A program made the translations under genes and the position numbers. This document shows, in pieces, positions 43,381-55,043 of a stretch of DNA of 64,000 nt. Numbering within the stretch: the first letter of the stretch is position 1; the number at the start of each line of letters is the position of its first letter. The stretch is from Cacajao melanocephalus (lineage: Eukaryota > Chordata > Mammalia > Primates > Pitheciidae): NCBI GenBank assembly GCA_963573385.1, contig CAUYLG010047366.1, forward strand, positions 1 to 64,000, read 5' to 3'. The notes under the pieces are model-generated. The model searched no databases and was not told where the DNA came from. It saw only the letters and a program-made list of their open reading frames with translations.

Positions 43381-45927
43381 CGGGGATAGATAAAGAGCAT
43401 GTAAGTGATGAGAAGGGCTTCTAAAACAGGGAACTTCTAAGGAACCTAGTTTCTTGAGATAGCTCTTCTACCTCCCCACAAAGTTGGATGATTTGGTGGT
43501 CCCTGGTAATTTCTCAAATTGCTGGAGGGATTAGAGAACAAGCCTTCACAGACATCACATTCTATCACTCCCTGTTTGTGCTGAACTAGTCAAATCAAAT
43601 ACAATTTTTTAAAATTTATTCTTTAGGTAAAACATGAAGAAGGGGCCATTGACATTGGCCTTTGAAAATTGGACCTATCCTCAAAGCAAAGCTGCAGAGT
43701 GGTGTAGACCCCAAACCCTCTACATAGCCTTTTATTTCCATCCAGTCAGCCATAATGTAACTGTGCTATATTCTGCAGTGATTTTCTTTTCCTTAAATTA
43801 AAAAAAAAAAAAAATCCTGTGAAAATAAGAAAAATTCACCAAGGATGCCAACATTCATCATGATTGGGTTTGGCAACCAGCATGAAGCCTGAAATATATT
43901 GGTTTAGCAATTTAATTACCTCTAAATAAGCCATAAGGATTATTTTTGACATCTCAAAGTTTCTTTTTTGCCATTCACACTTTGAATCGGATCTTAATCT
44001 CTCTCTCGAGTTTTGTAATGGATCATAGTATCTGAAATCTCACAGGGCACACAAAAGTTACAGCAATCTTCGTACAAATCATTTGAATTTTAAAAATAGA
44101 AGCAACTCTCAGAAAAAAAAAATAAAGAGGTGTCACGGAATCAAATAGCCCCAGGGCATCTCCGCTGTTCCTGGGTGGGCATCTCTGACTTGGGGACAAG
44201 TTTTAGCACCCATGTGGGTATTCCTAGTGCGCCTTTGTCTCTATAACAGAGAACCTTCAATCCACGCTCAGCTCTTCTTCAGTCTCAGCTTTCACTGGAG
44301 CGGGCATCAGAGCTTGAGTTGAAGCTACGTCCCTCGCTGGGAAACGCTGGTGGGCAGGCGCCCAGAAGCCCAAATACAAGAAGGACTGCAGTCTTCAGGG
44401 CGTTTGTCCCCAAACAAGCAGCTGTGCCAGGGACCAAGCATCCATTCAGTGCTCAGTAAGGAGGGGCCCAGTGGATGTCAACCGGTTTTTTAAGTGAGCA
44501 TTAAGTGTGACAATACGCATAAAGTATGCATATGTTAAACCCAATACATGTTAGCTATCCTGCTACGTTGATGCTTCCTAACAATGTATAACTTACAAAA
44601 CACAGGAAAGTGGGAGGCCCCTCTTCATCATGAAATCTGGAGCATCTCTGGTCTCCTGGTGGCTGTGGACATGCAGATACCCAGCTGTCCACAGGCCGGT
44701 TGGTGAACAGATGCCCAGAGCGAGGCAGATGTGCCTGGTGGGAAGGAGGAGCCCTTTGAAGAACACAGCCGGCTAAACACAACAGAGAAGCAACGGATGA
44801 CAACAAGCAACTGTCCGGGCAGCTGGCAGAACTGGGTCTGGGCCTATACACAATCCAGGCATGGCTGGAGCGTCCTTTGAAAGGAGTCGAGTCTGTAGGT
44901 GGAAATGTGAGTCTAGGAGCCGGTGAATTTGCATCCAGAGAGTGAGGAGAACTTGGGAAACATGGACACACCCCGTTTCTACACATTTCAACGTCGTTAA
45001 TTCAAGATTGAGAAAGTAAGAAGGAACTGGATCCGATTTTTCCAGTAAAAATCCATCATAGCATGCCATCTGAAACTGCTGCTACAGAGAGATTAGCAGG
45101 ATCTCAAAATGAGTTAAGATTGGTGGAGGGTCTCTTTACTGAAGACTGCAAAGCTGTTTAAATACATAGTTTAATTGTTCATGACACACAGAAAGGTGAT
45201 TTGGAACGGGTTTCAGTCGAAGGATGGCTTCTTACCTAACAGTTTGAGCTCAGTATTATCACCCTGCTCTCTTCTCTCTCTCTCCCCCAGTCTTCCTCCA
45301 TCTCATTTGCTCTGTATTTTTCTTTCTTTCTCAGTACTCTGTCTCATAAAGTTGTTCAATGCTTTTCCTGGATTATTGAAGAAGTTAATAAAACTCTCTG
45401 TCTTTGCTTTATTTATTCAAAGCCTTTTATTAAATTGTTGAAGGAAATAAAAAGAAAACTGACAATAATAAAAATTGAACATGGTAAAGTTTGCTGTTGG
45501 CTAAAAACAAGCAGAAGAATCATATTTCATAACAATTTTTAAGCTCCCTAGGTTACCTGAAGGAAAACAGGGCTGCCTCTTCCAAAATCCTGGTTGCCCA
45601 AAGCATCCATGACGCAGAAGCTCTGCTCAGTAAAACTCAATGTAGGCAAAAAGTTAATCAAGGAACTCAACCTTTGACAAATATTTAAATGGAAAAAAAA
45701 TCAAATAGAATAATTTCATTAAAACATGTTTTCTAAAATGGTATACAAAGTTTAGAAATGAATTAAATTGCCTTGATGGAATTCATTTTCTCTATGCAAA
45801 TTTGTCAATCTTGCCAAAAATTTGACTAAAATGTGTTTACATAGAAGGAATGTTTATTTATGAGTACAGAAAGCCTGAGAAGTTATAGCTGCAGGAATTG
45901 CAATACTTTTCTCTTCTTGCACTATAC

Positions 45928-45929
<2 letters not shown>
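43381..45929. other. 2.5 kb non-repetitive stretch, no gene seen
   Basis: Contains an A run at 43800-43814. A minus-strand frame of 143 codons (44555-44986) and a 98-codon frame overlapping it in another phase have no domain. No repeat family recognised. Confidence 0.5.

Positions 45930-45971
<42 letters not shown>
45930..45971. repeat. (CA)n microsatellite
   Basis: Two CCCA interruptions followed by about 16 uninterrupted CA units; likely polymorphic. Confidence 0.97.
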
Positions 45972-45972
<1 letters not shown>

Positions 45973-46067
45973 GTTGTTTTGTTAAAATGGAATTAAATCA
46001 ATGAGGGTGACACAACACCTCCTTTGCATTCCAAGTAAGGGACTTCTCCCCACTAATGGCAGACTAG

Positions 46068-46453
46068 TATTGTAGGCTAAATTGTATCTTCTCAACATTT
46101 ACTTGTTGAAGCTGTAACTTCCACTATCTCCAAATGTGACTGTATTTGGAGATAGCGCCTTTAAAGAGATAATTAAGTTAAAATAAGGTTGATGGTGTGG
46201 GCACTAATGCAGTTTGACTTGTGTCAAATTTGCACATTCAGAGACATCAGAGCACATGCAATAAGACAACGCTGTGAGAACACAGTGAGAAGGCGACCTG
46301 TACAAGCCACAGGGAGGGGCCTCAGAAGAAATCAAACCTGTCAACACCTTGATCTTGGGCACCAGCCTGCAGAGCTCTGATAAAATAAATGTCTGTTGTT
46401 GAAGTTTCCTAACTGATGGGCTTTTGTTATGGCAGCCTGAGCAAACTCATACA
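46068..46453 (+). mobile_element. solo MLT1 LTR (ERVL-MaLR)
   Basis: Opens 'tattgtaggctaaattgtatc' and closes 'gcctgagcaaactcataca', with 'gtcaacaccttgatcttgggc', 'cctgcagagctctgataaaataaat' in between, the MLT1 landmark order including an AATAAA polyadenylation signal. A perfect 5-bp target duplication ACTAG at 46063-46067 and 46454-46458 fixes a 386-bp solo LTR. No internal sequence is attached. Confidence 0.93.
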
Positions 46454-46731
46454 ACTAGGTAGTGTTTGGCAAGTCTCTCACCCAGACAACTAAATAAAGA
46501 GAATGAAATATATTTGATGTGTTTGGAATCGCTGGAGAGATAACAAGGCAATGAAGATACAATCCAGCTGAATGTAAAATCCACACTGATAAACCTGATG
46601 TCTGAGTACATTTTCCTCCAAAGAGTTCCTCTGATTCTCAAAAAAGAGATTGAGAAGCTTACAAGCTGAACAAAGCTTTCAGCAACGTGTGGCGCTGCAC
46701 ACTACTCACACTCCTTAATTAAAATCACAAG

Positions 46732-47012
46732 TGGCCGGGCACATGGCTCACGCCTGTAATCCCAACACTTTGGGGAGCCAAGGCAGGTGGTTCACCTGAG
46801 GTCAGGAGTTCAAGACCAGCCAAACAACATGGCAAAACCCCATCTCTACTAAAAATACAAAAAATAGCCAGACATGGTGGCAGGCACCAGTAATCCCAGC
46901 TACTCAGGAGGCTGAGGCAGGAGAATCGCTTGAACAGGGAGGTAGAGGCTGCAGTCAGCCGAGATTATACCACTACATTCCAGCCTGGGTGAGAGAGAGA
47001 CTCTGTCTCAAA

Positions 47013-47047
<35 letters not shown>
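46732..47047 (+). mobile_element. Alu, full length (AluS-like) with (AAAT)n tail
   Basis: 'ggccgggcacatggctcacgcctgtaatccc' (one small deletion), 'ctctactaaaaatacaaaaaatagcc', 'gaatcgcttgaacagggagg', then a tail of about nine AAAT units at 47010-47047. ACAAG on both sides (46727-46731, 47048-47052) may be the target duplication. Confidence 0.95.
47010..47047. repeat. (AAAT)n microsatellite
   Basis: Pure AAAT/TAAA units formed in the A-tail of the preceding Alu. Confidence 0.95.
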
Positions 47048-47052
47048 ACAAG

Positions 47053-48594
47053 CTGAGGAAGTGTGGCAGGGGAGCAGAGGTGTTTGCTGCACACCTCATT
47101 CAATAAAATATTTATTTTAAAAATAGACAAATAAGGCCTTCTAACATCACTTTAGATCTCCGTGTGTGTAGTCACCTCGTCACAAAGGTACGGCCTCCAT
47201 TGCTTTGGATAGCAGATTTCTAACAATCAATAATAACAATACAGTTATTTTTGCAGTGAGAGTGCTGTGCTGGGCATGTGTCTCAGCACTCTAGATAGGA
47301 CCAGAAAACTTGAGGAAAAAGTTTGACTGATTCTCTTCATCATGAGTGGCACTGTCCCTACAGGAGCTAAACACGTCAACCGAGCCATGCTAATCAGCAT
47401 CAGAGAATGCCCACTGAGCTGTGGAACATTTTGGAGAACAGATGAAGGCTCAGTCCTTGCCCACCGGGAGCTTATGATCTGTAGCTTAAATTATTCCCAT
47501 TTGTTTGGCTACTCACTGTTTCTCTGACTTTTGCCAAATTCATCCACGCGTGAAGCGAATTTGAAAAATGGAGTGTCAAGTGATTTCCAAACAGCTCGGG
47601 GAAGAATCCTGAGCGGGAAATGATGCATCAGGTGCCATTGCTGAACCTGCCATAGCAACCTGCTGTGGACGGCAGCACAGCCCAGCCCAGACTCCCACCC
47701 GTCAAAAGGCCGGCAGGTGCTCACAGCCACCTGTGCTTTTTCTTCTTTCTTCCTTCCTATAATGTAGCCAGCCAAAGCAACTTTAAATGAGTAATAAAAT
47801 CAAAGGGCTTGCAACCAGGCACCTCCTAATAAGGACGTCTCTACAAGTCTGCCAGTATTTTGCACCTGCCCCAAGTTCTACACACCTTACTTTGAAATGC
47901 TAGTTCATATGAATGTCACATCCATAAAGAGAAAAATTCAGGAAAGTGAGTTATTTTTGGAGTAAATTTTGCTCAAGAGAAAGGTTGTCATATAAAGTCT
48001 GCCCGTATCAAAGGCAAGATTCATGTTCAGACTTGGCTCTGCTTTGTGGCTGGTGGTACCAGTTATGAGGATGTCCTACGTGAAGCCTTTTTTATTTCCT
48101 CGCTTACTGTATGTTGCTTGTAGGCATTTATCTTACTACGCTGAGTGCCCCAATGCTTAGCTTGTCAGAAATTCTTTCTATATTATAAACTATTTCAAGC
48201 ATCAAAAGAAAAATAGAATAACCTAATAAACGCACAATCTGGTGTTTAAAACATCAATAATGTTTTAAATTCATTAAAAACAATATTTTGCATCATCACC
48301 ATTTCCTATTAAAGAAACAAGTCAGTATGGTTACAATTCAAATCTCCCATATGTATCTCTCGATTGCTTTCATTTTATTCTTCCTAAAAGATATATATTG
48401 TGATGGATTTGGTATTTCATTAGCTCTACTAATGCTCTGAGGTTTTTTTTAACCATATATGAAAGTACAAATCTATGAATAGTAAATTAAACTCTACATA
48501 TGGCATAATACTAAAAATGTAATTTTATATCTTGTATTTTTAATGCAACATTTACTGTGATTTATTCATATTAATATATTAAACTCTCATTCAC
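47053..48594. other. 1.5 kb non-repetitive stretch, no gene seen
   Basis: Faint MIR/L2-like motifs occur near 47255-47295 ('gtgctgtgctgggcatgtgtctcagcac') and 47445-47480. The right third is AT-rich. No exon recognised. Confidence 0.5.
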
Positions 48595-48862
48595 TCATTG
48601 TAACTACTGAAAAAAATCCATCATATAAAAATGCCAAAATGGAGGTACCCATTCTCCCGCCAAAGGAGCTTGAACTATTCCCAGCACCTCTCCCTGACAA
48701 GAAGAGCTGAAGCGGACATCCTCTGGTGCGTCTCATCACGCATATGCCTGAGAGTTTTCCCAGGGACATACCTAGAAGTGCAGTTTTGGGGTCATGAACT
48801 GTGCACCTTCTGTGTATTAAATATTGCCAAATTGATCTCGAAAGAAGTGATATGATCTCATG
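48595..48862 (-). mobile_element. L1M fragment, diverged
   Basis: 'acatacctagaagtgcagttttggggtcat' and 'aaatattgccaaattgatctcgaaag' match the reverse complement of L1M ORF2 ('tcctagaagtggaattgctgggtca', 'tattgccaaattgctctcc'). The left part is weaker. Confidence 0.5.
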
Positions 48863-49529
48863 ATGAGTTCTTGATAAATATTTGTTAAGTAGACCCAATA
48901 CATCCAGGGCAAGCAAATACCTGCCCCTTCAGCCTGGCTAGGTCCTATCTGGGCAGGTAGCAATCAGAACTTCATCAATAATCTTTGCAGCAGACCTCTG
49001 CCCATGACATGAAGACCCTGATATGAAGCTAGAAAATACTTAAGATTTTGTGTGATGAAATGTTTAATCTCAGCTTACCTGATAGGGCAGACAAGTGATT
49101 AACCAGCTGATGTATATCAAAAACTAATCTATCTGAAGTCAGCCCACTGTGTTACATAATTGGACTGCATTCTGTAAGGTTTAATTAGATTGTCGCTGGC
49201 CAGCCCCTAGAGTCTTATTAATTTAATGACATTGGAAGTAGATGGCCCTAGTCTTGTGAGACACTCTTGCTGTCTTTGAGCAGGAGCATCCACGCTCTCG
49301 ATTGCTGCCCAGGGAGACCTGCCTTGCCTCCCAGACCTCCCAGGACAGGAACGCTCATCACAAGAGGAAGCCACATGGGAAAGATGGGCAGATGCCCAGA
49401 GGGAGTGAGGAAGAGAAGTCATCCTTACACCTTAGGATCAGGTGCAGAGCCCTGTGGCACCACAGACAGGGGCTACCTTCTGCAGGAAATATAAGCCCCA
49501 CACTTGCTACTGTCCTCGAAGGCTAGAGC
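48863..49529. other. non-repetitive stretch, nothing seen
   Basis: No repeat or exon recognised. Overlapping 71-75 codon frames at 49207-49526 are without domains. Confidence 0.5.
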
Positions 49530-49665
49530 AGCATGCATCCCCTCTCCTGGCCTCCGTGTCCTCATCTGCAAAACAGGTATAGTGATAATACCAACCTCAT
49601 AGGTGCACTGTCAGAACCAAAGGAGTCGACCCTCACAACAGCGCCTGGTGTGTGGCAAGTACCAC
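49530..49665 (-). mobile_element. MIR
   Basis: 'ggcctccgtgtcctcatctgcaaaacaggtatagtgataataccaacctcatagg' matches the reverse complement of the MIR core in order; it ends near 'gcgcctggtgtgtggcaag'. Confidence 0.82.
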
Positions 49666-49714
49666 CCCAGAATCTGCTCTGGCCACCCCTTTGTGTCACC
49701 AGGAAGGTATAGTG

Positions 49715-49850
49715 TGTGAAAAGCAGCATGTTTTTGCCTCAGGTGGACCCGAGGTCAGATCCCCTCTTTGCTACTTACACAATGAGCCATCCTGCATGCC
49801 ACACTGTCTGCTGAGTCTCGGTTTCCTCCTCCATCAATTCAGGCTGCAGC
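49715..49850 (-). mobile_element. MIR
   Basis: 'tttgctacttacacaatgagcc' and 'gctgagtctcggtttcctcctccatcaa' match the reverse complement of the MIR core ('tgccacttactagctgtgtgacc', 'gagcctcagtttcctcatctgtaa'). A separate copy from the one just upstream. Confidence 0.68.
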
Positions 49851-50446
49851 TACTGGCCCAATCCTTCTAAAATGCACAACATGGCAGAGCAGAGTGGCCA
49901 GCTCATGCTCCTTTGTTCCAGGTTGAAGAGTTTGCATGGACTTGTCTCTACTGCATCGTTCGTGGGTCTAACACCAAGAAGCACTAACTACATACACCAA
50001 ACTCACAGATATGGAATTAGAATTGGATGGAGCAGATCAAAGCAGAGCTTCTCCACACTCTGCTTTACTCATCTAGAGGAAGGACAGGGAACCCCCACTG
50101 CCCCCGCCCCCTGTCTCTCCAATAGTCAGGCAAAGACATCCACCCACTTGGTTAGGTCTTCCTAGAGCTTCAGGCTCCACAGACGCCTTTCCCTATGACC
50201 CATGGCCCCTGACATCTGCCATACCTTTCTTGGTTCCTGGCTAGACAGGAAGTTACACTTGTTCAGAGCTTTGCAAACACGAAAGCCCTTTGTTTTATGC
50301 TTTGTGTCTGATCTTTTTCATCTGCAATGTTACAGCGTTACAGTCCATCTCAAATCTTCTTTAGAAGGAAGCTGAATATGAATTGTCTGTTGCATTTCTA
50401 AACAGTCTTATTTCCCATTTCCACTTCTGCCTTCTGGAAGAATGGC
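49851..50446. other. non-repetitive stretch, no gene seen
   Basis: A plus frame of 97 codons (49872-50165) has no recognisable domain. No repeat family identified. Confidence 0.5.
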
Positions 50447-50742
50447 TTTTTTTTTTTTTTTTGACAGGGTCTCACTCTGTTGCTCAGGCAGGAGTACAGT
50501 GGTGCAATCAGAGCTCACTGCAGCCTCAACCTCCCAGGCTCGTTCAATGCTCCACCTCAGCCTCTCAAATAGATGGGACTGCAGGTGCATGCCACCATGC
50601 CTGGCTACTTTCTTTTCTGTATTTTTTTTTTCGAGACAAGGTCTTGCTATGTTGCCCAGGCTGTTCTTGAAATCCTGGGCCCAAGAGATCCACTGGCCTC
50701 CCGAAGTGCTAGGATTATGGGCGTGAGCCACTGCCCCTCGCC
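50447..50742 (-). mobile_element. Alu, old (AluJ-like)
   Basis: T tail, 'gacagggtctcactctgttgctcaggcagg', right-arm 'gcctcaacctcccaggctcgttcaatg', a T-rich middle linker, left-arm 'tgaaatcctgggcccaagagatcc', ending 'aggattatgggcgtgagccac'. The 'cctgggcccaagagatcc' arm is J-type. Confidence 0.93.
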
Positions 50743-51093
50743 TAGAGGAAGAGCATTTTGGTGGAAGAGTCAGGGTGCCCCTAATAGCTCAAATGAACTC
50801 TTTAGCCTTCAGCCTTCCAGCCTGGAGAATGAGATCAAGAATCTCTCTCAACAGCTTGCCATGAGCATCCGAGATAATCACAACTGTCAAGACCACATGA
50901 GCCTTTTGTGCGGTCGGTGTCCACCGCCCACATCATATTCTTACTGCCTCCCTGTATTGTAGGCGTCTTACCTCTCCAAACCCACTTTAGGTAGCAAAAT
51001 CGCCTGAATAGCCAGTGGGCTCTGCGTCCCCTTTGCCATGCTGAAAAACCACTGCAGATATAAATTTGTTCTTCTTCTCTTTCTCCCTTTCTC
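50743..51093. other. short non-repetitive stretch
   Basis: Ends in a pyrimidine-rich run just before the next LTR. No repeat or exon recognised. Confidence 0.5.
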
Positions 51094-51496
51094 TCTCTTA
51101 GTCCATGCTTGCACTGCTATAAAAATAATACCTGAGACTCGGTAGTTTTTAAAGGAAAGCGGTTTAATTGGCTCATGGTTCCCCAGGTTATACAGGAAGC
51201 CTGACAGCTTCTGCTTTTCGGGAGGCCTCAGGGAGTTTCTACTCCTGACAGAAGGTGAAGCTGGGGCAGGAGGAGGAGGAATCAAAGAGAGCAAGGGGGG
51301 CCATGCTGCACACTTTTAAATGGCAGATTTCGCCATCACTCGCCGTCGGATGAACAGCACCGTAGGGATGGGGCTGAACCATTCGCAAAGGACCCACTCT
51401 CGTGATCCAGTCACATCCCCCCAGGCCCTGCCTTCAACACTGAGGATTACAATTGAACATGAGATTTGGATGGGGAAAGAGATTCAGACCCTATCA
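51094..51496 (-). mobile_element. MST/MLT1-type MaLR LTR
   Basis: 'ttagtccatgcttgcactgctat', 'acctgagactcggtagtttttaaagg', 'cggtttaattggctcatggttcc', 'gggaggcctcagggagtttctactc', 'gaggattacaattgaacatgagatttgg' and the terminal 'ccctatca' read as a reverse-complemented MST/MLT1A LTR of about 403 bp. Flanks TTCTC and CTCTC may be a decayed 5-bp target duplication. No internal sequence. Confidence 0.88.
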
Positions 51497-51531
51497 CTCT
51501 CCCTCCCTCCTTCCACAGATAAGAAATGCAT

Positions 51532-51970
51532 ATTACTTACTTATTTATTTTTGTTTTAGATTCAGTGGGTCCACGTGCAGCTTTTTCACATGAGTGTTTG
51601 CATGACACTGAGGTTTGGGCTCAGATGAAACCCTCTTCCAAATAGTGAACATAGTACCACATCGTCTTCAACTCTGCCTTCCTCCGTCTTTTCGAGTTCA
51701 CAATGTCTGCTGTTCCCAACTTTATGCTCATGTGTCTCCAATGTTTAGCTTCAACTTAGAAGTGAGAACAATGCTGTATTTGGTTTTCTGTTCCTGCATT
51801 CATTTGCTCAGGATAATCGCCTCCAGCTGTGTCCATGTTGCCGCAAAGAACACGATTTTGTTCTTTTTAGGGCTGTATAGTATTCCGTGGTGAGTACCTC
51901 CCACGTGTTCTTTATCCAATGCACCATAGATGGGCCCCTACGTGATTCCATGTCTTTGCTATTGGAAATG
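51532..51970 (-). mobile_element. L1 3' fragment (L1PB/L1MA-like)
   Basis: 'ttttgttttagattcagtggg', 'tttgcatgacactgaggtttggg', 'ttatgctcatgtgtctccaatgtttagc', 'tgtatttggttttctgttcctgc' and 'ttctttatccaatgcaccatagatggg' are the reverse complement of an L1 3' UTR and ORF2 end in that order. Truncated near 51970; non-coding. Confidence 0.88.
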
Positions 51971-51988
51971 CATGTAATTTAAGAACCA

Positions 51989-52292
51989 GGCTGGGCACAG
52001 TGGCTCATACCTGTAATCCCAGCATTTTGGGAGGCCAAGGCAGGTGGATCACAAAGTCAGGAGATCGAGACCATCCTGGCTAACATGGTGAAACCCTGTC
52101 TCTACTAAAACTCCAAAAAAAAAAAAAAAAAAAAAAGTCGAGTGTGGTGGCACAGGCCTGTAGTCCCAGCTACTCAGGAGACTGAGGCAGGAGACTTATT
52201 TGAACCCAGGAGGCAGAGGTTCTGGTGAGCCGAGATTGCACCACCGCACTCCAGCCTGGGAGACAAAACAAAACAAAACACAACACACAAAG
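51989..52292 (+). mobile_element. Alu, relatively young (AluY/AluSc-like)
   Basis: 'ggctgggcacagtggctcatacctg', then 'gtcaggagatcgagaccatcctggctaacatgg', which is the AluSc/AluY form of the left arm. The middle A-run is long (about 22 A). The tail is AAAAC-rich. A perfect 8-bp target duplication AAGAACCA lies at 51981-51988 and 52293-52300. Confidence 0.96.
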
Positions 52293-52300
52293 AAGAACCA

Positions 52301-52924
52301 AATGTGATAGCAAGCTTTAACATAAAAGCAGCCCCCCTTACACATCTGCCCCCACCCCCTTCTCCGGAGCCGATGTCTCCCTCATGCTGGTGTTTCAGAG
52401 AGGCCTCGGCGCCACAGTTCTGAATGCCAGGCTGTGGGCCTGGGTCTCAGTTGTTGCTTTGTGACTGTGTCACGTTACTCTGTGTAGGTTTTCAGTTCCA
52501 CTAGATGAGAATGTGGCCTCTTCCAGCCCACTGCCGTGCCTCTCGCTCAGCCGCGCTGTGTTAAGAACGATGGCGACCAGCGTGTTTCTCCAAGGACTGT
52601 GCTCGACCTGCACTGCCCTGGTTGCATTTAGCTTTGTTCTTCCTGAGGCTGAAAATGGCCTCACTTTTAAAACTGACTTTCCTTTTTATACACCCGTCCT
52701 CCACCTTCCAACATCTTTAGCTTAACTTCTCACACCCACAAAATGTTATGCTTTTCTGATTCCTGGAGACCCCTCTCCAGAGAGCTCGACCCTCTCCTGT
52801 GAGCCAGGTCCACGCCACCCACCTCCACCTGCTGTTGTGGGACTTCCCTGGCTCCTTGATGCTGCACGCACACCCCTACCTCCTCCTGCAGCAGACTCGG
52901 CCTCACCTGGGGCGTGTGAGAAAC
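52301..52924. other. non-repetitive stretch, faint MIR
   Basis: A weak minus-strand MIR-like run at about 52430-52520 ('gctttgtgactgtgtcacgttactctgtg'). No exon recognised. Confidence 0.45.
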
Positions 52925-53019
52925 AGCACCTGCCCCAGCTCTGCATAGGTGGCCTCAGAATCTGCATTAGAATGAGATCCCAGGAGAGGCACTTGTGTCT
53001 TCAAGTTTGAGAAGCAGTG
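52925..53019 (-). mobile_element. MER20-like hAT fragment
   Basis: 'ggtggcctcagaatctgcattagaatgagatcccaggagag' and the terminal 'tcaagtttgagaagcagtgg' match the MER20-type end, whose inverted terminus is CAGTGGTTCTCAAACTT. Short remnant. Confidence 0.55.
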
Positions 53020-53342
53020 GCCACCTGCCAGAAAGACCTGGACGCAACTGTATCTGCTTCAGGGACCCATGAGGAGCTCCCCTGGGGAGGCAGGCAGCCG
53101 GGGTATCCCTATTGTGTTTCTCTGAGTTGCTGAGCTGAGGACATGGAGTGCTGAGGCCACTCCATATGCCAGCCTCAGGCCTGACCTCTGCAACATCTGG
53201 AGGAAGAACGAGTTTGAAGGATGCTGGGGGCTCCTGTGGCTCTGTTCTGAACACTAACCGGGTGTGTGTCTGAGGGGGCCAAGATGGAGGGGCTCGGGGA
53301 ACAGCTCCACGGAGTCACTCTCTTTAGAAAAAGACCTCCTTT
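53020..53342. other. short non-repetitive stretch
   Basis: GC-balanced; no repeat or exon recognised. A 95-codon minus frame at 52967-53254 has no domain. Confidence 0.5.
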
Positions 53343-54753
<1,411 letters not shown>

Positions 54754-55043
54754 GTTGTTGCTTAAGGTGGAGTCTTGCTCTGTGGCCCAAGCTGGAGTTC
54801 AGTGGCGGGATCTCAGCTCACTGCAACCTCCGCCTCTCTGGGTTCAAGTGATTCTCCTGCCTCAGGCTCCTGTAGCTGGGGCTACAGGCACCTGCCACCA
54901 CACCCAGCTAATTTTTGTATTTTTATTAGAGACAGAGTTTCACCATGTTGGCAGGCTGGTCTTGAACTGCTGACCTCAGGGGATCCTCCCACCTCAGCCT
55001 CCCAAAGTGTTGGGATTGCAGGCATGAGCCACTGCACCCAGCC
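54754..55043 (-). mobile_element. Alu lacking a clear A-tail
   Basis: Where poly-T is expected there is only 'ttgttgttgcttaaggtgg', then 'agtcttgctctgtggcccaagctgg', 'tttttgtatttttattagagacagag', 'gggattgcaggcatgagccac'. The tail has decayed or was lost. Confidence 0.93.

Noticed and set aside
44555..44986. 143-codon minus-strand ORF
   Set aside because: No recognisable domain, overlapping frames in other phases, and length within chance expectation for GC-balanced DNA.
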